From contig NZ_JAGE01000001.1 in the NCBI RefSeq assembly GCF_000526495.1, forward strand, positions 1,176,001-1,240,000: a stretch of DNA of 64,000 nt. The letters run 5' to 3'. The position numbers were made by a program, and so were the translations under genes. Position 1 is the first letter of the stretch; each line of letters begins with the position of its first letter. Under the pieces are notes generated by a model. It saw nothing but the letters and a program-made list of their open reading frames with translations. It was not told the origin of the DNA and did no database searches. The DNA is from Ruminiclostridium josui JCM 17888. Lineage in GTDB: Bacteria > Bacillota > Clostridia > Acetivibrionales > DSM-1351. This document shows positions 49,640-58,483 of this stretch, in pieces.

Positions 49640-50098
49640 TTACATACCACCCATCTGCATGCCGGAGGTCTGCTCTGGCAACTCAGAAGAGGGATTATCC
49701 TGAGTAAGTGCCTGGTTTCGGTTCATATCCAGCGCCTGTGCAGCAGTGTTTTCCGTGACTACTTCAATTGCCATGTTTTTATCTCCAATCTCTGCGACTT
49801 TTCCTTTTTTACTATTAAGAGTTTTTTGATTATCCGGTTGATCAATGCGCCTTTTCCGCTGCTGCTTATAGGTAAAAGCTGGCTCAATTCCTTCAAGGTC
49901 CTTGCGCCTTTTTACCTTGTACCTGTCGTTGTCCTCTTTATACAGGTAGTACCAGTCTTCATCATAGCTATACACTCCCACCACGCCGGTGGCGCTCCCG
50001 GCCTTGTAAATCAGTTGATACTTAAAAAGAGGATTGGAATCGCATACAACCCTAATCAGGTCAAGCTTTAATTCCTCCGTAGCTACCACCTCCGGCAC
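49640..50098 (-). CDS. Unidentified ICE protein with MGGM C-terminus
   Basis: 152 residues. The N-terminal half contains IRVVCDSNPLFKYQLIYKAG and YDEDWYYLYKEDNDRYKVKR, a small beta-rich domain; the C-terminal half is basic, then polar and low in complexity, ending GMQMGGM. The start is uncertain (GTG 50098 or a later codon). It follows a terminator, so it should have its own promoter, and precedes the cluster B operon. I do not recognise the family; similarity to DUF4316-like ICE proteins is possible. Confidence 0.6.
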   Translation of the reverse strand: MPEVVATEELKLDLIRVVCDSNPLFKYQLIYKAGSATGVVGVYSYDEDWYYLYKEDNDRYKVKRRKDLEGIEPAFTYKQQRKRRIDQPDNQKTLNSKKGKVAEIGDKNMAIEVVTENTAAQALDMNRNQALTQDNPSSELPEQTSGMQMGGM

Positions 50099-50107
50099 AG
50101 GAAGTAA

Positions 50108-50136
50108 AAAACACCGGCGGTTTATTCCGGTGTTTT
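50108..50136 (-). terminator. Terminator after the 63-residue ICE gene
   Basis: Stem AAAACACCGG and its complement, perfect over ten bases, with TTTTTTACTT after it on the minus strand. Confidence 0.75.
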
Positions 50137-50154
50137 AATACTCCCTGTGAATTT

Positions 50155-50346
50155 TTATTTCGTTTTGTATTCTTCTGTTTCATCTACATGAAGAAATCCC
50201 TTAACTGCAGACTCAACAATACCCGAAGTTGCAAGGGATACAGGCGTGTCCCCTTTGAATAAAAACCCATCACGTATAGAATAGTTTTCCGGCAGTCCTG
50301 TATTGGCCTGGGATTCTATGATTTTTTCTATGTCCAAAAAAATCAC
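50155..50346 (-). CDS. Small ICE protein, unidentified
   Basis: About 60 residues: DIEKIIESQANTGLPENYSI, RDGFLFKGDTPVSLATSG, then IVESAVKGFLHVDETEEYKT. An AAGAGGTG ribosome site precedes TTG 50337, which is likelier than the GTG at 50346 that overlaps it. It sits between the YodL gene and a terminator. No known domain is evident to me. Confidence 0.6.
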   Translation of the reverse strand: MIFLDIEKIIESQANTGLPENYSIRDGFLFKGDTPVSLATSGIVESAVKGFLHVDETEEYKTK

Positions 50347-50398
50347 CTCTTGATATTAATTCGGTGGCAAAAAAACAGCCACCCGGCTGTTATTGGAT

Positions 50399-50959
50399 TT
50401 ATAGGCTCATGTCTTGTATACTTGACTGTTTCAGTGCCGGTGCTTGAAAATCAATCTCCTTGAAGCCAAAGCGGTCTACATAGTAAAAGGTGCTGCCGCT
50501 GTCGTCATAAAGCTCAATAATGTCCGACATGGACAGGGAGTGTCCTTGGTAATCGGGCGGGTGGTTTAAGTTGAATTTTTCATAGATGGCATCAAGATCG
50601 TTGGTTTCCAGCTGTCCGTCATACACCACGCGGTAGTTTTCCGGATTCGGCTCGCCAAACCGCTCCAGCAGCTCATCATAGCCGATGAATTTCATCATGA
50701 CATCCACTTCCGGCTTTAGCTGGTGGATGCGGCAGGCTTTCAGAATCGGCGCGTTGCCGTCCATGTCAGGCTTGCTGTTTGCCAGCCGGTCGTACACGCC
50801 GTCTGTCCATTGCACGGTAAGCCCTTTCTTCACTGTAAGATAATCCTTTAATTCCTCACAATGAAATATGGGATCGACCACCGCCTTGCCGCCGTCCACA
50901 TACCCTGCGGTATTGCCGTAAAAGAGGATGCGGTCTTTTTTTATGCTGATGCCGTTCAC
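50399..50959 (-). CDS. YodL domain protein
   Basis: 186 residues. The C-terminal part, PPDYQGHSLSMSDIIELYDD with TFYYVDRFGFKEI, is the YodL domain found in many ICE proteins. The N-terminal half (RILFYGNTAGYVDGGKAVVD and onward, with LIVxWTDG-like strands) I cannot name. ATG 50959 is followed by the operon toward cluster B; the SLH adhesin gene lies 34 bases upstream. Confidence 0.8.
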   Translation of the reverse strand: MNGISIKKDRILFYGNTAGYVDGGKAVVDPIFHCEELKDYLTVKKGLTVQWTDGVYDRLANSKPDMDGNAPILKACRIHQLKPEVDVMMKFIGYDELLERFGEPNPENYRVVYDGQLETNDLDAIYEKFNLNHPPDYQGHSLSMSDIIELYDDSGSTFYYVDRFGFKEIDFQAPALKQSSIQDMSL

Positions 50960-50993
50960 TCAGATCCCTCCTTTGATTTGCATACCATTCAGG

Positions 50994-53900
50994 CTATTCG
51001 AAGTAGTACTTGACCGAATAGGTGATATTTGACTTGTTGTACATGCAGTTGTGGTTGGTGTAATAGTAAAATTCCAAATTGCTGTAGATGCCAGAAGCCA
51101 GAGTTCTGCTGAAGGTGATACCATTGGTGGTTGTCTGGTAGTCCAGCTGATCCCATTGGCGGGTATTCTTGTTATATCCCCGCACCCGGCCATAGTCGCT
51201 TCCGCTGTGGCCGCTGACTGGAGGAACCGTGAAGGTGTACTCAGTGATGGTTGCTCCTTCAATGCCATTTTCCAGAATAACGGATTCGGGACCAGTCAAG
51301 GTCATACCGCCGCCATTGGTGGAATCGGCCACAAAGAATACGATGGCCGTCCAGGGAGATTCTGCCCCGGCGGCGTCCACCGCTTTGACACGGACAGTAT
51401 TTTTGCCTAACGGATATGTGGATGTTTGAGCCGGTCTGCCCTCCCACACGTAGGTGATGGCGTCTCCATCCGGGTCGGTGGACGATGCCGTGATGGTGAC
51501 GGGCGTGCCGGGCGGAACGCTGTTGCCGTTTGGCGTTCTGGTGATAACCGGGGTACTTGGCGCTGAATTGGCAACGGTAAAGTTGATATCCGTCCACTCG
51601 GAATACGCACCGTAAGCATCCTTTGCTCTGACCTTTACGGTGTGGGAGCCGACAGCATAGTAACCGTCCGCACTGTGACCTGTATATTCATAGGTGACTG
51701 CATCTCCATCGGGATCGCTGGCGGAAACTGTAAAATTCACAAGGAATTTATGATCCTTAACGGTCCTTGTCACCGTTGCACTGGCGGTCGGCGCATTAGG
51801 TGCGGCATTGGTGACTGCTATGCTCTCAGAATGGGTGAACACCCTGCCTGCATCATCAGTGACGCTGGCAGTCAAGGTATAGGTTCCTGTAGTATTTATG
51901 ACAATGCTGCCGCCACTGTTTGTGAGGCTCCCTGTAAAGCTTGCCGCATTGCCATCCTTGGAAAGCGACCATACAATGCTCTTGCCCTCCAAGCCAGACA
52001 CATTTCGCATGGACACCTGAAAGGCCGTACCTGCATGAACGGATGATGGGAGCGTAAAGGAACACTGTGCTATTGGCTTTACGGCAACTGTATCAGACAT
52101 AAAAGTAAAGCTGCGGTTGTTCTTATCCGTTGCGACCGCAATGATCTTTACGGCAATGGTCTTGTCCGTACTGATGCTTATCTCGCCGCCGCTGTTTGAC
52201 AATGTGCCGCTGGCATAATCGGTATAGGGTAAGGCAGCGCCGCCGTTTACCGAAATGCTCCAGGTGATATTAAGACCATCAAGATCTCTTCCGCTGACTG
52301 CGACAGGAATGTCTTCCCCGCCGTAAGAAAGCGGCGGCAGGGTAATCAGCATTTCCGGTATCGGGTATATGGTAATGGCGCTGCTGTCAGAAAAGGCTCT
52401 GCCAAGAGCGTCTGTCATGGTAACAGTCAGCGTATAGCTCCCTTTTTCCACAAAGGTGATGGTACCTCCCTCACCGGAAAGACTGCCGCTGGCATAGTCG
52501 GTATAGGGTGCAGCATCACCGCCATTTGCTGAAATACTCCAAGCGGTATTAAGGTTGTCAAGATAGTTTCCGCTGATAGCGACGGAGACAGCTTCACCCG
52601 CATAGGATACCTGCGGCAGTGTAAGCTGTATTTCCGGAATCGGGTGCACGCTAACGGCGCTGCTGTATGAAAAAGTTCTGCCGAGGGCATCGGTCATGGA
52701 GGCAGTCAGCACATATTCGCCTTCCTCAGTAAAACGAATTTTTCCTCCCTGGGCGTTGAGCGAACCTTCCACATATTCCGCCAGCTTTACCGCTTTGCCG
52801 TCTTTGGTAACGACCCATTCAATGGGCAGAACGCCGATGTTTCCTATTGTTCTAAGGTCGATGGTTCTGTCCGTGTAGGTTGCCTCCGACAGCTCGAACC
52901 GGATGTCAAGCACAGGATGCACCTCAGTCTTATTTTCATACTCAAAGAGGAACACCCGGCCTGTGGCATCGGCCACCCTCGCCACCAGCTCGTAAACTCC
53001 GGCGTGTTTAAAGCGAATGGTGCCGCCGTTGTTATTCAGCTTGCCATCTACATAAGTCGACCAATCCTGAAAACCATAGGTATTGTCTACCATCCACTCA
53101 ACGGTTAAAGCATCCATTTCCTCTGCGGTTGTTGTGACAGGGATGGCGGTATCGGTATGCGCCGTGGCAGGCAGGCTGAATGAAAAACTTGGGACGGGAT
53201 AGACCGTCACCGCCGAGGTATAGCTGTAGGTTCTGCCTGCTCCATCCGTAAAGGATGCTTTCAGTACATATTCACCTTTGGAAATAAAGCGGATAGAACC
53301 GCCATCATTGGTCAGCTCGCCTTGGATCGCCTCACTTAGTGCAACCGGCTTTCCGTCCTTGGTCAGGGTCCACACTGCCATAGCCGTGTCAATATTTTGA
53401 AAGTTGGCTTCAACGGCAACAAAGGTATCCGTATGGGTGATTTCCGGCAGATAGAAACCAACTGATCCAACAGGGTAAACCGTGGTTGTTGCCGTGGTTT
53501 CAAAGACTCTGCCTGTTTTGTCGGTAACCCTGGCGATCAAGGCGTACACACCTTTTTCCTTAAAACGGACTGTGCCGCCGCTGTTTGACAGTTCACCCTC
53601 CACATATTCACGGATGGAAACTGCTTCACCATTGAGGGTTAGACTCCAGTTGGCAGTCAGCCCGTCCATTTCCGTCAAGGTAGTGACAAGATCGATGGTC
53701 GTATCGGTATGCGCTGTTTCGGGAAGCTCAAACGCCACGCCCGCTACTGGGTAAACGGCGACAGCCTCGCAGTGAGCGAAGATTCTGCCTGTGGCATCGG
53801 TGATAGTGGCGGCGATGTCATAGCTGCCCTTTTCCTTGAAGGCAATCGTACCGCCATCATTGGAGAGCCTGCCGTCAATAACTGTATCCCATGCAACAGC

Positions 53901-55031
53901 CTCGCCGTCTTTAACTACCGACCATACAATGTCAAGGCTTCCAAGCCCGGAAGCGGTTGCTTTAATGGTGACTGTCCTGTCCGTATGGGTGTACTCCGGC
54001 AGCTCAAAGCCTGCGTTTATCACCGGATAGACCGTGATGCTTTTTGAACAGGAGGTTTCTCTGCCGCCGTAGTTTACAGCGGTGGCGGTCAAGGTGTAGC
54101 TGCCACTTTCTTTAAATACAATTGTGCCGCCCTCTTTGCCCAGGGAGCCGTCTACCGCTTTTCCAAGGTCAATGGGTTGCAGTTCACCGGTTGCGGTTTC
54201 TTTGGCAAGCGACCAGGTAAGTGTCTTGGCATATTTCAGGTCAGGTGCTATGGTGATACTCGTATCGGTATGCGCAGCAGCGGGAAGATCAAAAACCACC
54301 TGTGCCTTTGGGTGGCTGGCAGGGCTGCCGCTTGAATTCCCGCCCGTGTTGTTACCCGTACTGTCGCTAATGTCGGCGGGTGGTTTCTCCTGATCCGGTT
54401 TGTCCTTTGCTTCGTTCAGATTATCAATCAGTTCAAAGGCTTCGCCTCTGGTGGTTTCACCGTCCGGACGAATGGTTCCGTCAGGATAGCCGCTAATTAA
54501 ATCGTCCTCCTTGGCAATACTGACATATCCCTTGTCGGAGTTTTTGATTGCCTCATCGTCCTTAAAACCGGTATTTCCACTGAACTGCTTTGCAACCTCG
54601 CCTTTGCCGATTGCCCGTACCAGCATCTTGATGATTTCAATGCGGGTAATCGGTTCATCGGGCTTCAGGCTGCCGTCATAATCTGCCGGATCAAGGAGAC
54701 ATACGTCTACGAGGGCCTCGATGTTTTTCTCCGACCAGTGACCGTCAATATCGTCAAAGGTGGGCGGCTCTTTCTCTGTCTCTGTTGTATCAATTTCCAG
54801 ATTCCTGGCCAGCAGGGCGGCGAACTCGCCTCTTGTAATGGTGTCGTCCGGCCTGATGGTTCCGTCAGGGTAGCCCTTAATCACACCCTTTTCCACGAGT
54901 CTGATGATGGTCTGTTCCGCCCAATGCCCTGCGATGTCGGGAAAAATCAGCGTTCCAGCATAGACGCTGCCGCAAAGCAGGAAGGACAGAACAAGGACCA
55001 TGAGCCAAATTTTTTTGCTTTTCTGTTTCAA
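50994..55031 (-). CDS. Giant SLH-anchored surface protein with nine Ig-like repeats
   Basis: 1345 residues with a signal peptide (KIWLMVLVLSFLLCGSVYA). Three SLH domains (FPDIAGHWAEQTIIRLVEKG; FDDIDGHWSEKNIEALVDVC; third near 150-205) bind cell wall polysaccharide. Then come nine modules of about 85 residues with the pattern LPxxxHTDTxIxV, WSLTKDGxAV, GxLSNxGGTIxFKExGxY and VTDxxGRxF, then two DPDGDAxTYxW modules and a unique end. TTG 55031 follows GAAAGGA. As part of a conjugative element it probably serves adhesion between mating cells. The repeats differ enough that this is not recent expansion. Confidence 0.88.
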   Translation of the reverse strand: MKQKSKKIWLMVLVLSFLLCGSVYAGTLIFPDIAGHWAEQTIIRLVEKGVIKGYPDGTIRPDDTITRGEFAALLARNLEIDTTETEKEPPTFDDIDGHWSEKNIEALVDVCLLDPADYDGSLKPDEPITRIEIIKMLVRAIGKGEVAKQFSGNTGFKDDEAIKNSDKGYVSIAKEDDLISGYPDGTIRPDGETTRGEAFELIDNLNEAKDKPDQEKPPADISDSTGNNTGGNSSGSPASHPKAQVVFDLPAAAHTDTSITIAPDLKYAKTLTWSLAKETATGELQPIDLGKAVDGSLGKEGGTIVFKESGSYTLTATAVNYGGRETSCSKSITVYPVINAGFELPEYTHTDRTVTIKATASGLGSLDIVWSVVKDGEAVAWDTVIDGRLSNDGGTIAFKEKGSYDIAATITDATGRIFAHCEAVAVYPVAGVAFELPETAHTDTTIDLVTTLTEMDGLTANWSLTLNGEAVSIREYVEGELSNSGGTVRFKEKGVYALIARVTDKTGRVFETTATTTVYPVGSVGFYLPEITHTDTFVAVEANFQNIDTAMAVWTLTKDGKPVALSEAIQGELTNDGGSIRFISKGEYVLKASFTDGAGRTYSYTSAVTVYPVPSFSFSLPATAHTDTAIPVTTTAEEMDALTVEWMVDNTYGFQDWSTYVDGKLNNNGGTIRFKHAGVYELVARVADATGRVFLFEYENKTEVHPVLDIRFELSEATYTDRTIDLRTIGNIGVLPIEWVVTKDGKAVKLAEYVEGSLNAQGGKIRFTEEGEYVLTASMTDALGRTFSYSSAVSVHPIPEIQLTLPQVSYAGEAVSVAISGNYLDNLNTAWSISANGGDAAPYTDYASGSLSGEGGTITFVEKGSYTLTVTMTDALGRAFSDSSAITIYPIPEMLITLPPLSYGGEDIPVAVSGRDLDGLNITWSISVNGGAALPYTDYASGTLSNSGGEISISTDKTIAVKIIAVATDKNNRSFTFMSDTVAVKPIAQCSFTLPSSVHAGTAFQVSMRNVSGLEGKSIVWSLSKDGNAASFTGSLTNSGGSIVINTTGTYTLTASVTDDAGRVFTHSESIAVTNAAPNAPTASATVTRTVKDHKFLVNFTVSASDPDGDAVTYEYTGHSADGYYAVGSHTVKVRAKDAYGAYSEWTDINFTVANSAPSTPVITRTPNGNSVPPGTPVTITASSTDPDGDAITYVWEGRPAQTSTYPLGKNTVRVKAVDAAGAESPWTAIVFFVADSTNGGGMTLTGPESVILENGIEGATITEYTFTVPPVSGHSGSDYGRVRGYNKNTRQWDQLDYQTTTNGITFSRTLASGIYSNLEFYYYTNHNCMYNKSNITYSVKYYFE

Positions 55032-55125
55032 AGGTTCTCAATCCTTTCTGTTTATTTTTTATGGATATTCAAAGAGCCAGGGTCATCGCTTTAGACCTTG
55101 GCTCCGTTCCATACTTGAATAATCT

Positions 55126-55416
55126 TTACTCCCTGGTAATTTCTTCGATGAGGGCAATAAGCTGCGCCGCTAGGGAGAGGAGGGTTTGCTTTTCCATCGT
55201 CTTTACGGCAGAAAACACATAAGCCTCCACCGCTTGCGGGGACTGATCCCCCACTTCAATGATGTCAACCTTTTTGGCAGCAACAATACCCTTTTGCACG
55301 GTAAGCTTTATAATGTCGCCGTGATTCATCCCGGTGGCGGCGCGAAGCTGCTTAGGGATCAGAATGCGGCCTTTTTCGTCCATTACCTTGTAGACAGGCT
55401 TGCTGTTACTCATCAT
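55126..55416 (-). CDS. AbrB/SpoVT-like swapped-hairpin regulator 1
   Basis: 96 residues starting MMSNSKPVYKVMDEKGRILI. The RILIPKQLRAATGMNHGDII segment is the AbrB/MazE swapped-hairpin fold, here followed by a helical tail. GGAGG precedes ATG 55416. It overlaps the second AbrB-like gene by 11 bases, so the two may form a heteromer. It likely regulates element genes. Confidence 0.8.
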   Translation of the reverse strand: MMSNSKPVYKVMDEKGRILIPKQLRAATGMNHGDIIKLTVQKGIVAAKKVDIIEVGDQSPQAVEAYVFSAVKTMEKQTLLSLAAQLIALIEEITRE

Positions 55417-55825
55417 AAACACCTCCGTTTCTCATGACTGCCCGAACGGTTTCGGGATTGATGCCCAGGTCATCAAACAGCTGGCGCAGTTCATCGGGAA
55501 GGCTGTCCAGCAGATCTGCCTCCATGATGACAACAGCACCCTTTGCACAGACAATTTCAAGATCGCTGTCCACAGGAATCCCAGCCGCCTCCAGCAGGTC
55601 ATGGGGCAGGGTAAGTTCGTTTTCCTCATCTTCTGCGAGGGCGGTAATGCCATCAGGGGTGATGACAAATTCCTTGAAGGTATTGCGGATAGAATCGGGG
55701 GCGTTGCTAATGTAGGCAAGCTTCACCGTGTCTCCGGCCGCAAGCCCCATGTCGCGCAGGAGAGACGCGGGAATGGTAAGCTGCCCGTGCCTGTCCACGG
55801 CACTTTGGATTTCAATCATTTTCAT
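55406..55825 (-). CDS. AbrB-like swapped-hairpin regulator 2
   Basis: 139 residues from ATG 55825 after AAGGAGG. It starts KMIEIQSAVDRHGQLTIPAS with LLRDMGLAAGDTVKLAY, an AbrB-type domain; a second, more divergent hairpin (ENELTLPHDLLEAAGIPVDS) follows. Two domains in one chain suggest a pseudo-dimer. Its 3' end overlaps the smaller AbrB-like gene. Confidence 0.78.
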   Translation of the reverse strand: MKMIEIQSAVDRHGQLTIPASLLRDMGLAAGDTVKLAYISNAPDSIRNTFKEFVITPDGITALAEDEENELTLPHDLLEAAGIPVDSDLEIVCAKGAVVIMEADLLDSLPDELRQLFDDLGINPETVRAVMRNGGVYDE

Positions 55826-55890
55826 ATTCGGTTTCCTCCTTATTGCCCATGAATGGAGCATTTTAAATTTCACATGGTCTTTTTAAGTCG

Positions 55891-56826
55891 CTATTCCGTG
55901 TTGTAAAAGCCGTTTGCCAGATCAAACAGCCCTATTTGCATTGGGGCATCCCGCAGCCGCTCCGCGGTGTCGTAGTTGGAAATGAGCACCTCCGGGTATT
56001 CGCAGCCTCCCTCATATCGCTGTGCGAGGTTATTAATGCGGGTGACGGCTTCAATGTAGTAGCCCTTATATAGCTCTCGGATATATTCGCAGTCGTTATA
56101 TGACACCAGCCATTTGCCTTTACATTGCTTCAGCGTATCCCGCAGTCGCACATGATCCTCCTTTTTAAATTCCACCTCGTAATGCCCCTCGGTCTGGTAG
56201 TACGGCGGGTCGCAATAAAAAAAGGCGTTGTCCCTGTCGTATTGAAGGATCAACGCCTCAAAGTCTTTATTCTCGATGACCGTATCCTTAAGCCTGCGGC
56301 TTCCCGACCATATCAGGTGGAAGGTTTTCCGGATATCAAAGGGCTGGCAGCTATATGAGGTGCAGCCGCTGCCGTAACTGTAGCGGATCAGCTTGAAGAA
56401 GGCGGCGGCGCGTTTTACATCTGACATGGTCGCGTTTTCAATGAGAATTGCTTTGATTTCCTCAAACTGCGGCGGGGACAGGCAGTTCTCCGCCAGTTCC
56501 AGCTCCTCCCGCAGGTATTCGCTGGTGAATTCCTCCTTTTCAAGATATTTTTTCAGGACATTGAATTCGTCCCTGCCGTTTAGGGGCAGGAAGTTCAGCT
56601 CCTTGAGCAGGGCAAGAGGACGCTCCTTGACGCAACGGAACAGGTTGGCAAGGTCGGAGTTAAAGTCGTTGTAGACCTCCATGCCGGTATCGGGTGGCAT
56701 TCCGAACAACACCCAACCGCCTCCGCCGAAGACTTCGATGTACCGCCCATACTCCTTAGGCATCCGCTGGTAGATAAGGGAGCGCAGGGCCTTTTTGCCA
56801 CCGACCCAGCTGATAATGCTGTTCAA
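55891..56826 (-). CDS. Dam-type adenine DNA methyltransferase
   Basis: 311 residues. Class D12 motifs are visible: SWVGGKKALR near the N-terminus, EVFGGGGWVLFGM (AdoMet site, about 31), YNDFNSDLANLFR, and the catalytic FFYCDPPYYQTEGHY near residue 205. No restriction gene is adjacent. Orphan adenine methylases in ICEs usually guard against restriction or regulate transfer. The recognised sequence cannot be inferred. Confidence 0.9.
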   Translation of the reverse strand: MNSIISWVGGKKALRSLIYQRMPKEYGRYIEVFGGGGWVLFGMPPDTGMEVYNDFNSDLANLFRCVKERPLALLKELNFLPLNGRDEFNVLKKYLEKEEFTSEYLREELELAENCLSPPQFEEIKAILIENATMSDVKRAAAFFKLIRYSYGSGCTSYSCQPFDIRKTFHLIWSGSRRLKDTVIENKDFEALILQYDRDNAFFYCDPPYYQTEGHYEVEFKKEDHVRLRDTLKQCKGKWLVSYNDCEYIRELYKGYYIEAVTRINNLAQRYEGGCEYPEVLISNYDTAERLRDAPMQIGLFDLANGFYNTE

Positions 56827-56833
56827 TCAGTCA

Positions 56834-57034
56834 TCACCTCCTTGGCCTGCTGATCCTGTCCATATCGGTCCGCATACAGCTCCCGTCTATACTCCAGCAG
56901 ATAAAGCCGACACCAGGATAGGGACAGCCTTTGCAGCGCTCGGTGTCTTTTGGCAAAGGTACGGTATGAATTTTTCTCGGTGGTGCAGGATCGCTGCCGG
57001 TTTTTTTCTCCTGCGTTTTTGTGTCTGTGTTCAT
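56834..57034 (-). CDS. Small Cys-containing ICE protein
   Basis: 66 residues from ATG 57034 after AAAGGAG. After a polar start the core reads ERCKGCPYPGVGFICWSIDG and SCMRTDMDRI, four Cys that could bind zinc. It ends seven bases before the methylase gene. I do not know its function; co-transcription with the methylase is likely. Confidence 0.6.
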   Translation of the reverse strand: MNTDTKTQEKKTGSDPAPPRKIHTVPLPKDTERCKGCPYPGVGFICWSIDGSCMRTDMDRISRPRR

Positions 57035-57128
57035 AGTTCAGCTCCTTTCCGGCAACAAAAAAGACGCTGCCTATTCAGATAGCGCCTCATGCTTGTATGC
57101 CTTTCATAAAAAACAGCGGCATGCATTT

Positions 57129-57728
57129 CTACACACCGCCCATCTTGGGAGTTTCATCCGGCTCATCTTCCATATATTCATATTCGCCGGTGCTTTCATT
57201 GTAGATATATCCTGCTTCGGCAAGGTCTATATCAAGAATGCTTGCCGCCAGTTCGAGGGCTTCGGCAGAACCACCCGCCGGTATATAACAGCTTAAGGTT
57301 TTGCCGCTTTTATACTCTGCCTTGCCGGTGTTATAGCCAAAGTCCTCGTCCGCCCATTTGTAGTCAAAACGGATATCGGGAAACATAGAGGACAGCTTTT
57401 TCATTAGATCGCTAACGCTGCTCCATGCGGTTAAGAATTTTACCGTGCTTCCTTCAAAATTTTCTGCAGTATGTTCGTCATAGCCATAGCTGTTCCATTT
57501 CGTTCCCCAGTTTTTTATGCTCCAGTCGTACCAGCAGTTTTCAGCGCCGTACTTTTCAATCTCCTTCCTGCCAAGATTCCCCCTGTAGATATGTTCCGGC
57601 ATCGGTACAATTTTATTAAAGTCAATGCTGCCGGTTCCAATCTCATCATTCTTAATCGCTTCAAACATTGCTCTTACTTTTTTCTCATCGCCATGTGCGG
57701 TGAGTATGTTTGTAATATGATTTGGCAT
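57129..57728 (-). CDS. DUF1281/YubB-like protein
   Basis: 199 residues. It opens MPNHITNILTAHGDEKKVRA, with GSIDFNKIVPMPEHIYRG and NWGTKWNSYG, the ferredoxin-like fold shared by YubB/DUF1281 proteins of phages and conjugative plasmids. The end is acidic and reads TPKMGGV, close to the MGGM ending of other proteins in this element. It is one base from the upstream gene. Confidence 0.8.
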   Translation of the reverse strand: MPNHITNILTAHGDEKKVRAMFEAIKNDEIGTGSIDFNKIVPMPEHIYRGNLGRKEIEKYGAENCWYDWSIKNWGTKWNSYGYDEHTAENFEGSTVKFLTAWSSVSDLMKKLSSMFPDIRFDYKWADEDFGYNTGKAEYKSGKTLSCYIPAGGSAEALELAASILDIDLAEAGYIYNESTGEYEYMEDEPDETPKMGGV

Positions 57729-57729
57729 G

Positions 57730-58257
57730 TTACATTCCTCCCATCGTTTGTCCGTTAAAGTTTTGTTCAGCTCCTTGCTTCAGCTCCTGTTCCGGCTTGA
57801 TAAAAAAGTCCTCACTGTTCCAGAAGCTGACGAAGATTTCACCGTCATTCGTTTTGATAGGACGCTGCTCGAACCCCTCACCCCATCCGTCAGATAATTG
57901 ACCAGTGATAAAATCAAGCAGTTTAGCTGTTTCCACTTCAGTCAGCTCACCATAAACCTCAGCCACCATCACGCCCCACAGCTTGCCGTTCCATTCCTCT
58001 ACGGTCGGGTGGAGGCTGTAGATTTTTTCAGACAGCGCCTGGTCGTCGTAGAAATATACCATCAGACCACGATCACCTTCGCTGGGCAGCTTTTCTTTTT
58101 CGATGGCGGCAAGGATTTCATCCATGTAATACACCGCCTCCGATGGAGACAATACTTCAGACAGAACGTCCGCGCCGCATCCGCCATATCCATGAGAAGG
58201 ATATACTGTAATCGACAGGGGACTGAAAAACTTGAGGGTTTGCTTGATGTTTGACAT
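57730..58257 (-). CDS. DUF6329-like ICE protein
   Basis: 175 residues. GQLSDGWGEGFEQRPIKTND with VSFWNSEDFFIKPEQE is a conserved block I associate with DUF6329-type phage/ICE proteins. The N-terminal half (ITVYPSHGYGGCGADVLSEV, LSPSEAVYYMDEILAAIEKE) is unassigned. The end is NGQTMGGM. It is the first gene of the long minus-strand element operon, just below a terminator. Confidence 0.6.
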   Translation of the reverse strand: MSNIKQTLKFFSPLSITVYPSHGYGGCGADVLSEVLSPSEAVYYMDEILAAIEKEKLPSEGDRGLMVYFYDDQALSEKIYSLHPTVEEWNGKLWGVMVAEVYGELTEVETAKLLDFITGQLSDGWGEGFEQRPIKTNDGEIFVSFWNSEDFFIKPEQELKQGAEQNFNGQTMGGM

Positions 58258-58310
58258 TTGATTTCCTCCAATCGTTTGTGATTTTAACCCATAAAAAAGG
58301 CATAAAAAAA

Positions 58311-58340
58311 CGGCAGCATCTTATTTCTAAAATGCCACCG
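58311..58340 (-). terminator. Terminator after the DUF2971 gene
   Basis: Stem CGGTGGCAT pairing with ATGCTGCCG (two G-T pairs), then TTTTTTTA on the minus strand. It separates the DUF2971 pair from the conjugation genes. Confidence 0.8.
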
Positions 58341-58483
58341 CTAATTTGCTAATGGGGAATTCCTTATTTGGTTTTCGTTATATATATAAAATGAAGTTGC
58401 GCTATCAAGCAATCTATGAATACCCTTAAAAAGCCAACCCAGTTTCTGATTAGCTGCTAGTTGTTTTAAGGGATATATCAGTT

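Noticed and set aside
50960-51268. Minus-strand frame of 102 codons at the end of the SLH protein gene
   Set aside because: It overlaps the strongly supported SLH protein frame and lacks features of its own.
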